From: Oscarella lobularis
Lineage: Eukaryota; Porifera; Homoscleromorpha; Homosclerophorida; Oscarellidae
NCBI RefSeq assembly: GCF_947507565.1
Contig: NC_089177.1
Span: 2,790,001-2,854,000 of the forward strand
DNA length: 64,000 nt
Direction: 5' to 3'
Positions 1-9,966 of this stretch are shown here, in pieces (positions within the stretch are counted from its first letter, which is position 1; every line of letters starts with the position of its first letter). Made by a program: the position numbers and the translations under genes. The notes beneath the pieces were generated by a model. The model was not told the origin of the DNA and did no database searches. It worked only from the letters and a program-made list of their open reading frames with translations.

Positions 1-1
1 G

Positions 2-495
2 ACGGGACTGTATGATATCTGTATTGACAATAACGAGATTCGCTTTTGTGGCACTGGCTTGCAAAAGCAGATTCGTTGTACGTCAGCTGATTGCATCCGA
101 TACAAATCGTGGGAGAACGAAAGGTCAAATGCCACGCGCCAGTATAGATTTAGAATGAAACATTCTTCTGATTAGGCACAATTTGGCTGTTGCGTCTGTC
201 GGAGACATGAATCTATCACAAGATAGATTATTGATCCAGTGAGAAAGTAGCGAATTAGTTGACAGTGGATAATCTACGGATATTTTCTAGACATTTTCGC
301 CAGATGAACGATAGCATTCTAGGCAAACTGCGTCAAAGTGAAGGCTCCGGCGTGACGTCACGCGACATACAAGGTCTTGGTCTGGATGGAAAGTCCGACT
401 TTATGTTCGTCAAAGAACTGATTGACACCTACGACATTGATGTGGAACTCATCGACGAAGGTCTTGGCGGATGCTGTCCTACCAACATTCAATAA
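2..495 (+). CDS. C-terminal part of an unidentified protein (two exons, 5' truncated)
   Basis: The window opens inside an exon read in the second frame (2-123). It can be joined to a last exon (291-495) through a GT-AG intron (124-290) with matching phase, and the stop is at 493-495. The visible C-terminus is about 109 residues. The first part has three cysteines (motifs FCGTGLQ and CTSADCIRYKSW) and the tail is acidic, ending GGCCPTNIQ. I do not recognise the family. An alternative without the splice lets the first exon run to a TAG at 173-175; the spliced model is preferred because it keeps one frame and has good splice sites, and because an AATAAA follows at 554. Confidence 0.55.
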
Positions 496-553
496 TCAAT
501 ACATGCACTCTCGCTATATTTTTATCTGCGTGTACGCTTTGTACGTTCTCTCC

Positions 554-559
554 AATAAA
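554..559 (+). other. Polyadenylation signal AATAAA
   Basis: An AATAAA hexamer lies about 60 bp after the stop of the partial gene at the window start, which supports 495 as its true end. Confidence 0.6.
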
Positions 560-785
560 GCTACCGTAAATGCTGGCTGAGTCTAGATTGTACGAGTCAA
601 GCGTTTGTGTGGTCTTAACCTAGGGGGGCCCCCATTCGCATATGAGTCGTCTTACGCCAAAGTGTGATCAAAATAGCCACTTTTGTACAGACAAACGACG
701 TCGCAGAATATATAAAGACTGGGGCAGGGGGAATGCGTACATAGGGAAGAGAGAATAGGTAGTCTAACATGGCCAACCAGCATGT

Positions 786-2087
786 CTAGGATGGCTTGTA
801 GATGATCTTGCGACTTTCGATTGATGACCACCTGTGCCTCTTTGTGTAGTAGGATATCACTGCAATCACCGAAAGAACCATCAATGCCTTGGAACGCGAG
901 AAATGACGATTAATCATAGCCGACTGATTATAATAGATTACCTTCATTCCCATTCTCTTCCTATCGTCGATTTCTGGTTCCGCTGCCCAGCGCAAAAACG
1001 TGCACACGTCCTTTGCCATTTGAGGAACAATAGCAGGAGTCCCTAAGAGAAAGTGTCAATACACTATATATAAAACATTCTTGTTGGACGTCTACCGTCA
1101 TCGTATTCTACTGCGCCTTCATATAAAGCCTGCTGCATGCCTATTGCTCCTCCCGCAAAGTAAGCGTTGTAATGAAGGCCTTCTCTCACTTCGACACCGG
1201 CTGGAGGATCGAAATATCCCGTCAATATTGAAAAGATGTAATCCTTGGTGCACGAGATTTATAAAGAAATTTATGCCGTCACTATTCTAACCTCTCCTCC
1301 CTCTCTGGCATTCACAATCATGCTAAGATCAGGTGGCAACGCCCCTTGAGAAAATAATAAGACTATGAACTCAATTGCATTAGAAATAGGATTTGCCATT
1401 GTTTGCTGCTCTGGCTGCTTCATCATTTGGATAAGGAGAAGGAAAATAGTCTGAGAGCTAATAGAGCCAATAATATAATTTGATTAAATTATGTACTCAA
1501 AAGTCTTCACCTTTCCTGGCCTTTCAAACATTTCTCCTTCGTCATTAGGCCCATCTTTGATCATGTACTAGAGACAAACAATACTGATAATAAGGCATAA
1601 TAATAATAATAAGAGTACCTCTTCTGCAAGTGCCTTGGCCTCTTCCTCCGTGTGAGATGCACCAATCAAATTCCTAAATGCTATCTGTTCTATACTGTGG
1701 CACGCAGAGCACACTTGTTGATACACTTGAAAGCCTCGACGCACACTAAACTCCCAAAGAAACATTTTTCGCTTTCTCGCGCTGTTTTTTCCCCTTTACC
1801 TGGAGTGATCGAGCGCGCTAAATGGACCCTTGTGGCTCCACGGATAGACGGGAGGGTGAAGCTCGACTTCTTCGGCATTCACTTTGAGCGTAGAAGCGCC
1901 GTAGAGAAGAGCGAGGCCACTCGCCGCGCCGAGCCCGAGAATCGCGTACTGAAACCACTCACAATTAGAAAAGGGTATTTGAGTTTATATGCGATGTACG
2001 GTTTTCTGTTTTGATTGCCTGGCGGTTGAATAGTGAGCCTGTTACCGCGAAAGGGGCCTCATTACAGAATTGCGTCACGTGATTCAT
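786..2087 (-). CDS. CYC1: Cytochrome c1, heme protein of respiratory complex III
   Basis: Electron carrier of the cytochrome bc1 complex in the inner mitochondrial membrane; it passes electrons from the Rieske protein to cytochrome c. Model: complement of 786-887, 942-1042, 1096-1243, 1292-1344, 1397-1457, 1511-1567, 1619-1745, 1800-1948 and 2046-2087, about 279 residues and in frame throughout. Family marks: [11 protein letters not shown], the heme-binding [27 protein letters not shown], the axial-Met region GGAIGM, the [15 protein letters not shown] motif and a C-terminal membrane anchor ending SRKIIYKPS. The intron at 1345-1396 uses a GC donor. The first exon is uncertain: the ATG at 2087 keeps frame but gives a poor presequence (MNHVTQF), while the nearer ATG at 2062 (MRPLSR) looks more mitochondrial but needs a different acceptor. 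It faces the HOIL-1-like gene across about 400 bp. Confidence 0.93.
2075..2082. promoter_or_regulatory. E-box palindrome TCACGTGA near CYC1 start
   Basis: CACGTG core embedded in TCACGTGA between the two candidate CYC1 starts. It matches the USF/MITF/TFE E-box. The same hexamer recurs upstream of many genes in this window. Confidence 0.4.
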
Positions 2088-2491
2088 TTCGTTCTTACTA
2101 CTTGTTGCGTAAATGGGTTACGACGAAAATGGCGTAAAAACACTGAGAAACGGGCCGACATTTTTCGACTAACAACACACGCGCTTGCGCCGTTGATGAG
2201 GGAGGGAGATACTTATAAATCCCGGATGCCCGCTCGTTTACACGTAGACGGCTCGTAGACGGACCGGACCCACGTAGACTTTGTTTCAATAAAAAAAGAC
2301 TTTTTTGAGCTACCGATGCACTGGGATTAAAGTTTCAACTCACAAGAGTGACAAGACCGACAAGACCGACGCTTTTCTCCTCACGTGCCTTCTATACGGG
2401 GTCCGCTTTGATGACGTAAAGTCGTGTAAACCCCGTGCCCGAACTGCACTCGCAAAAAGCAATTCTTCCAGAGCTGCATCCACGGTCTCCG
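2088..2491. promoter_or_regulatory. Divergent promoter region between CYC1 and the HOIL-1/SHARPIN-like gene
   Basis: About 400 bp without a supportable exon separates the two divergent starts. It holds a TATA-like stretch (ttataaat near 2213) and a CACGTG at 2392-2397. Open frames crossing it read through untranslated sequence. Confidence 0.4.
2392..2397. promoter_or_regulatory. E-box CACGTG upstream of the HOIL-1/SHARPIN-like gene
   Basis: Perfect CACGTG 95 bp before the ATG at 2492. Confidence 0.35.
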
Positions 2492-5400
2492 ATGGCTCTA
2501 CCCGGAGAGACGTGCCAGCACACAGCAAAGGCCTACATATTTCGATACAACGGCGCAAAGCAAAAATGGGACGCTATGGGCGAACGTTGCCTCTGCAAAC
2601 TCCAGCTCTTTCGACGCCGAACGGAAAACCACACAACGTACCGACTGCTCGGACGAACCGAAGGTCCAGTCTCTTCAATCGAAGTACGTTGTCCTCGTGC
2701 ACTTCCTGTTTCGCGAAGAAAAGTCCTCACGCGCCTTTCTTGCAGCCGATCTTGCAGTTGGAAATCGGCGACAGAACGAAAGTGACGGGCATCGATGAGA
2801 CGTTCATTCAAGTTGCCGACGGCAACACGGCAGACCTATTATACGGACTCAAATTCAGCGAGCCATCCAGCGCCGAGTTGTTTAGATACAAGATCGAGCA
2901 GGCAGTTGGTATGCATCATGAGGGGAAGGGGGTGGGAAGAGATGAAAAGTTGGTGATTTTTCAGCTCCCGATGTTCCTGTCGAAGACGATTTGCCTCCGC
3001 CGCAGCTTCCCGTCAAGTCTCGTTCGTCTCAGCCCCGCGTTCCTCCGTTTGCATCTGCGCGGCCAGCGAGTGAGTCGTTGGGAGGGTGAAGTCTTTACTT
3101 GCGAATTGACTGTGTTGGAACAGGGTCGCCAAATATGCCAAGGCCACAGCCAAGGCATGGATTTCAATCTGCGGCAAGCGGTGGTGGTGGTGCTGCTGGT
3201 GGCGTTGCTGCGGCTGCTGCTGCTACTGCTGCTGCTGGTTCTCGTACTGGTGGCCCTCCTTTTCAAAGAGTACCTGTACAGTCAAGATCATCTATTGGTA
3301 TATATGTATAAGGATTTCTCTTAATGCTGTGTCTCACTCACTGCTTTTCTGCACGCAGATGATAGTGTTATTGAAAGCCTAAAAGATGCCATTGCCGAGG
3401 GCGCTGTCGATCGAGCAAAAACGTTAGCATCCAGATTAGCTGAGCGTAGAGCGAATGTCAAGATTGAAGTGCTAGAAGGAAAACCAGAACCTGCAAAAAA
3501 CAAGTGCAAGTAAGAAGAAAGAAAGTTCGTCTATCATCTTCTATTGCACCGTATTCATTTTCAGACTAAAAGTCATGATCGAAGATAGAGAAACGTCCGG
3601 TGGATCGTTTTACATAGAAATCGCCCTCAGTTCCACGGTGAAAACCTTAAAGAAAATGGTGAGCATTCGGTGAGAGAGGGTCATCAACTTACAATCACTT
3701 CCTTCTTAGGTCTACGAAATGTACAATTTTCCTCGTAATGTTCAACGCTGGTTCTACAAGCAACGTCTCTTCAAAGACGACGACGAGCGACTTGATCAGC
3801 TAGGAGTCGAACCGGACTCGATCATCAATCTCTACTTACTCTCAGCCAAGTCAGTTGACCTGACGAGACAGCAAGTAGAGGAAGAAGATCAGCGACAGCT
3901 GCGTCACCAATCGCAATCCTTTTCGCGGCATAATCGATTTCAGCAGCAGGACAGCGTGCAAACCGTACGGGATGGGCTACAGCAGCGAGCACCTGTCACC
4001 GCCTCGCCGCCCGTCGCGAGACCACGTCTCCAGCCTGTAACCGTCGGACAGAATCTGCTGGCCAGTCAGTTAGCCAGCGAGGCGTTGCAGCAGAAACGTA
4101 TACTGCTTCCTGATGAGGATGTGAACGTTAATGTAGCGGCGGCGCCGGCACCGGAGGAGGCGTCCGTTGGATGGCCGTGCCCCGATTGCACGTTTATTAA
4201 TAAGCCGACTCGTCCGGGCTGCGAAGTGTGCGGCTCCTGTCGACCGGCTGATTATGAGGTTCCCCAAGGCTACGTTCCAACCGACGACGAGAAGTATCGT
4301 ATTGAAGAGGAAGAGCGTCAGCAGACTCTACTTGTCCAGGTAAAACAGACGAAATAGAGTTCCCGTTGAGTGCTATTTCTAACGAGACGAGCGCCCCGTT
4401 CTTTTCTCCTTTCTCGCGTACGCATCCCGTCCTTTCCTGTGTGGGTGATCCTCTCTACCCGTAGGGATCAAGACCCCCCCGGGGAAACTGACGACGATTA
4501 ATTGAGTCGCTCTCTTTCGGCTTGGCAAACTTAATTAAAGCAGTTCTCTCTCTCTTACTTTTTTTCAATGTTCTTTCGTAGTTAAGATGTCCTCATGGAC
4601 GTGGTGTTTTAGTTCTTTCTGCTCTTATACGTTATCTTCTCGTGTATCAGAATATATAAACGGTGCGGTTGAGCTTGGTGTTTTTCTGGCAGGCTCAGAA
4701 TGAGGCGAAAGAAAGAGAAGTAAAAGAGCGAGAAGAAAATCTCAAAAGGCTCATGAACGCGGCCGATCTGGATCTCGTACCGAATGACGAAGCATTCGAG
4801 TGTCCCATCTGCTTTTGCGATGTAGAACCAGGCGAGGGTGTCCGCTTGAGAGAATGCCTCCACCAATTTTGCAAGTCAGATGTCGCTCTGTGCTATCCTT
4901 GTACGCATCGTTCTGATCAGCTAACTCTTTCAGGGAGTGCCTTGCGGAGCACGTTCGCAACTGCCAAGATCCTGATATTCGTTGTCCTTTCGTTGATGAT
5001 AAGTATCAGTGCGACGAACCTTTGACTGAGAGAGAAATACGCAGGGTCAGTATGCCCAGCGCTCTTTGGTGTTAGGGTTCTCTTCAGTTGCCGTCTGTCT
5101 AGCTCGTCAGCGAGGAAGAGTTGAAACGATTACACTCACGCGGTATCGACTTGGCTCTCGGCGAAATGGGCAATAGTTTCTATTGTCGGACGCCTGACTG
5201 CCCAGGCCGTTGCGTTTACGACGACGACGTTAATGATTTTGACTGTCCTGTAAGAAGGATACGAAATTTAGGAACGTATTCAATCGATTTGGTTTCTGTT
5301 CTTAGGTTTGCAAAAAGAGAAATTGCTTATTGTGTAAGGCCATCCATCATCCTGAAATGAACTGCAAAGAGTATCAGGAGGACTTGAAACGAAAGGCGGC

Positions 5401-5809
5401 CAACGATGAAGCGGCTAAAGCAACGCAAGATATGCTTGATGTTTGTAGAGTATTATTGCTCTAGCCGCGCAGTGGAGAACTGGTCTTCTGTAGAAAATGG
5501 TGGAGACTGGAGATGCAATGCTCTGTCCAAAATGCAAGGTCATTGTTCAGAAGAAGGACGGCTGCGACTGGATTCGATGTTCTATGTGTAAAACGGAGAT
5601 CTGCTGGGCGACGAAAGGCCCTCGGTGGGGACCAAAGGTAAGACTGCTCGAATCCTTGAACTATACAGTAGAAGTTCGTTAGCAAACGAGGTTCCTCTGC
5701 ATGTGCATAATGTCCCACCGTTTCGTAGGGAAAAGGTGACACTTCAGGCGGATGCCGGTGCGGCGTTGGAAAGCAGCGATGCCATCCGAAATGCCGCAAC
5801 TGTCATTAA
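2492..5809 (+). CDS. RBCK1: HOIL-1L-type RBR E3 ubiquitin ligase with SHARPIN-like N-terminus
   Basis: Predicted subunit of a linear-ubiquitin (LUBAC-like) ligase. Model: 2492-2683, 2746-2908, 2965-3069, 3124-3297, 3359-3509, 3565-3658, 3710-4339, 4693-4874, 4934-5045, 5103-5249, 5306-5440, 5494-5637, 5729-5809; 769 residues, all junctions in phase. Order: a PH/WH1-like region (about 1-120), a Pro/Gly/Ala linker, a helix resembling the LUBAC-tethering motif (about 212-262), a ubiquitin-like domain (about 262-345), an NZF finger ([19 protein letters not shown], about 449-467), then RING1 ([20 protein letters not shown]), IBR ([13 protein letters not shown]) and RING2. The RING2 catalytic Cys is in [11 protein letters not shown] (about residue 719), and the tail matches human HOIL-1L ([11 protein letters not shown]). 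Vertebrate HOIL-1L lacks the N-terminal PH-like part and SHARPIN lacks the RBR; this protein has both. Tail-to-tail with CYLD. The start is the first ATG in frame. Confidence 0.9.
4340..4692 (+). other. Longest intron of the HOIL-1/SHARPIN-like gene
   Basis: A 353-bp intron between the NZF exon and the RING1 exon, several times longer than the roughly 50-100 bp introns around it. Apart from pyrimidine tracts and a short C/G run I see no gene or repeat in it. Confidence 0.6.
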
Positions 5810-6080
5810 TTACTTCTTTTACTGCTTACCTAAGTCGTTCTCTTTTAATACACTCAGCGCTGAGCTCTTTCTTGTGTGAAACAAAATTCTTTCCCTTTAC
5901 GAAGTCACATTCATTTCGGGTCTACATACAAAAATGTCTCGTCTGATTTAGCATACTAAAAATGAAAACAAAGATAATACGGTTAGCCGTCGTCTCCTGC
6001 GTACATTGACCGGATTTGGGGGCAGCGTGCAACATTCAACCTTAACATAGTAACACAACGTTAAAAGAGTATAAGCGATA

Positions 6081-9000
6081 TTAATCGACGCCGGGATCTT
6101 GGTCTTCTCCTTCGTACATGGAGCGATTCGGAGAGAGATACATACACATGTACGCGTCGGAGAACATGCGACGCATCGGATTAGGAATTTCATCCTCGTT
6201 CCAAACCCTTTCGGGATTGTCGAGCCATTTCTTCAGGTCGGGACAGGCCTCAACTCGGGGAATGTTGTAACCGTCTTCGCCACCTACGCAACGTAATTAA
6301 ATTCGTCAATTGATCTGTGATGTCCACGACTAACCGACACGGTCTGCCATGCTGTCAAAGAAGCACCAATTCCCATCTTCGAATTTCACAAAGGAGACGT
6401 AGTGACTGGTTTCAATGCACATCACGGCAAACAGCTCAAGCTCTTCGTCTTCGTATCCCTCTTTTCCCTTCTTTGTAATTTTCCTCGGCTTGTGCTTTTG
6501 TCTGTTGGAGTGCTTGTGAGCGACCTTGCTACAGTGAGAACAGAGAGACACGACGTATGGATTCATTGAAACAGGCAGCATTTGCTTGGAACAGTCGACG
6601 CATTCCTTCACTGCGGCTTCTTCACATATGACACATTTTCGGTCAGCTAAAAAGAGAAGTCAACATCCAAAGAAACCCGGGGAATACTATTTTACAGGTT
6701 TGAAGTAAATCGGTGATTTTTAACTTCGGACTGGGAAAGATTTTCTGAAACATTTTAAACCCTTTTCCAAAGCGCGGCATTTGGACGAGAAATACCGCAG
6801 GAACCTAAATAGCACATTCAAACATACGAAACAGAGTTGAACGTCTCAAACCTCTTCAAATTTCAAATCCGACATCAGAAATGACTGTTCAACGAGATGT
6901 TGGACTGTCGGAACAGCTACCCTACCGTCTTTTTCAACAAACAATTGAAAATAGTACATTTTTTGAACATTTATGCCAGATCTGACACAAAAACGACATG
7001 CAGTCAAGTTTCGCTTTTTGCGCTTGACGAAATCCTTACCTCAATTTCAAATAGTACGGCACTTTGAAGACCTGATGAAGCAACGTGTTTAAGAACTCCT
7101 CGGGATCTAATGACCATCATTTTCGTTATGAATAGAGCAGTTGGCGAACAAACCTTTCTCCTGATGGGTGAGCCCCTTGACACTGCCAAGTTTCTCCAGT
7201 TCTTTTCTCAAATTCATGACTGAATCAGCGCGCACAAACTTGCGCCTATAAAAAACGTAATACAATCAAAGATGCAGTTATAGGTACTTACTGTCGAAGC
7301 GGATTGACAATGCCGTTTTTCAAAATACGCTTAAGATTATCGTATATCTCCTGCTCTTGTCCCTGAACCTCCAGTCGGTTGAAGATAGAATCAAATACGT
7401 ACGTCGTGTAGAACATGCTGAAGAGAGTAGCGTCCAAGTAGCAGGAATTGTGATGGCCTTGAATGCCTTTGAAATCCCCCAACGAATCGTCGCTCACTGC
7501 GCGAGCATAACCAATATGATCGCCCTCTATAAAACTGGCAGAAAGACTCCCAAAACCTGTTTCATATCAAAATTTCTGATAATAAAGCGCGTAATAGAAT
7601 ATCACACTGACCTCCTGCTGCACCTTTTCTTTGAGCTTCACTTAGCCTCATCGTGGCAGATAGTGACGATTGATGAGGACGGTCGTCGGGGCTCATGTCA
7701 AACCGCGAATCCTTATGACAGCACCGCAGAGGAGTAAACCATCCATAGCCCATCTTGCAACTGAAAAACCTTTTCCCGTTGTATTCACCATCAGTTCCTT
7801 CCACAGTACGTTCGTCCTATAGAGAAACTATGACATAAATTATTACCAGAAAAGAAGAAACGTACTAATTCTATCCCTGCGTATATCTCTCCAACCAATT
7901 TTCCAATCCAGCGAATGGTCCCATAGACCAATTCACCTTTGTTTAGTCGCACTTGAACGGCGGAATCAATGTCAAGATCATTGGTGTACGAAAGATGAAT
8001 GCCCCCCTGATCATGATCATGATAACGCATAGAATGAGAATCAGTAGCCGACGCTTGCTTAGGTGGCCACTGCACCACTTCATACTCTCCGTCATTCTGA
8101 GCTGCTTGAGGACGCTTCATCGACCCAAACCCCCGATGATTGGCACCCTTCTGGTTGGGAAGACTCTCCGTATTACTCTTTCCTGGGTGAGTCTCTTGAC
8201 TCTTAGTCTTTTCTAATATGGCCTGCTGCTGCCTCTGTACGTATAAGGAATCCTCGTGCTGCCTCCTACTGTTGTCAACGCTACTAGCTGAACCAGCTGG
8301 TTGACCGCCTTTCTCTTTCTTATTGCGAGCAGCTGCTGCAAGTAGCTTCTTCTGCTCTTCTACTAGGTCCTCTGTTTGCATACCGCGGCGAAGTTCCGCA
8401 GGGAGATTCAAAGAACTGCTACCTGACACATGGCCACTCTCAATGGCGGTTATTGGAGGACGCTTTGTCGCTTTCTTAACGTCTCTCTCATTTTCACTGA
8501 ATTTTGTAGCAAGCTGCTGCACTCTTGAACCAGAACCTCCAAGTTCTTCACCTCTAAAATCTTGCTGTTTATGTCCTGGAAGTGGTAAGACGCTTTCCAA
8601 AGGAAGATAGACTTTGGGTCCACCATGCCGCACTTCAAACTGTGTCTGCCTCTGAAGTGACATTGAACTTAAGCCAACAACTGCAGCAGACTGTGAATCC
8701 TAAAAAACAAATCAAAATGGCATCAATTTTGTCCTTAGACCTTGCACTTACAGCTTCAATGCCAACTATTCGCTTTAAAGTTTGACCAGATTGACCTGGC
8801 ACTGAATAATACGCGTCGCCTATCCAGCGAATGGTGCCTTCAAACGTCTGGCAACTGTCTGAGAAAAACTGCACTCTTGATCCAACCGTTGCTTGTATTT
8901 TTTCTTCTTTCTGCTTTTGAGCTTTTGACCTAGTTTGCATTTGATGCCGCCTTTGTTTTTCAGTCGCTTTCCACAGCCGTTCAGCCGATCCTCTGCATGC

Positions 9001-9630
9001 TTCCATTGCTCTCTTAGCAAACTCAGACTCATCATGGCATAGGCGTAGTTTGTCAAATGAAACGAAGATTCCACAGTTAGCTGGACACGAGAAATAGGAA
9101 TAGCTATGCATCGATCCGTCTACATTGCCTTGAGGTGGCTCGGCCTAAAAAGAAAAGCTCCGAGACCATCGACTTACTCTTTTCGAACGTACCAATAACT
9201 CGACGCCAAATATTGTTCCTTTTCCCAGCGATTCAACGATTCCTTCGTACCAGATGACGCCGGGAAGCTCGCGATTGTCTTTCATTTTAACAAATACTTT
9301 CGAGTTCACCGTAAACGACTCTTCGGCTTCGAAAAGATTGCCGTGGTGTCCGTGGTATGCTCGAAAGCGATCTGAAGAAGACTGGAGTGGCAGGAGAAGA
9401 GCAAACTGTCTATCAGTGAGTCTTGCAAGACTTTCGGTAGGACAAACGACCAGGTCGCCAGGAGGTGCAACAGAACGAAAAGCAAGTTGCTGCGATTGAT
9501 CATCTCTTACAAGAAGGTCCCCTCTAAGAAGAGTCACAATCTTGGTCGCTTTGTTTCTTTCGATGAGCGACGGATCGAACTTCCAGCCGTCCACGTCCTC
9601 CATAAGAAGAAACTTTTCCGTCTGCGCCAT
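6081..9630 (-). CDS. CYLD: CYLD deubiquitinase
   Basis: Ubiquitin-specific protease that trims Met1- and Lys63-linked chains and restrains NF-kB signalling. Model: complement of 6081-6283, 6335-6646, 6696-6804, 6852-6981, 7040-7106, 7154-7245, 7292-7556, 7612-7816, 7866-8699, 8752-9144 and 9193-9630; 1015 residues (human 956). Three CAP-Gly modules: one around residues 105-170, one around 220-280, and the third ([12 protein letters not shown]) around 540-600. A low-complexity linker rich in K, Q and S precedes the third. The USP domain has its Cys box in [16 protein letters not shown] (Cys about 662), its His box in [13 protein letters not shown] and the acidic residue in FFDSMADR, so the triad is complete. 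The B-box insertion typical of CYLD is present ([15 protein letters not shown] ... CSHC). The C-terminus is [15 protein letters not shown] plus a short extension. The start is the ATG after an E-box 39 bp upstream. Confidence 0.95.
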
Positions 9631-9966
9631 CTTGTACAGTCGTTTACAGTTACGTCATTGAACGCGAGCACGTGACTTTCCCAGATACTTTTTTCAGTAT
9701 GCGGTTTTGTCCTTTCCTTGTGAGTGCACAGAACCATTGCACGTATCTTCTGGTTGTTTATCAACCTTTTACTGACTCAACTCTTATTTGGAATAGAACC
9801 TGTGACGAAAAATTCCATCATAATTGAGGTAATGTAGCCATCACTTGCATTCAAAAAAGATGCTAGCAAAACAATAATATATAAAACAACTATAAGCAAA
9901 AATAAAAACAAGCAAAAACAGAAATGTCCATCAAGCGCAAAAAAGATTATGGCTACAGCAGTGCAC
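9631..9966. other. Intergenic region between CYLD start and chimeric kinase stop
   Basis: 336 bp holding the CYLD promoter and, on the minus strand, the 3' untranslated end of the chimeric kinase gene. A CACGTG lies at 9669-9674. No ORF or repeat that I can support. Confidence 0.5.
9669..9674. promoter_or_regulatory. E-box CACGTG upstream of CYLD
   Basis: In GCGAGCACGTGACTTT, 39 bp upstream of the CYLD ATG. The same extended motif stands at 12936 upstream of the CYLD-kinase chimera, so the promoter was duplicated with the gene. Confidence 0.45.

Noticed and set aside
2305-3324. A 339-residue open frame across the start of the HOIL-1L-type gene
   Set aside because: It reads through the promoter and several GT-AG introns; only parts agree with the spliced frame that matches the family.
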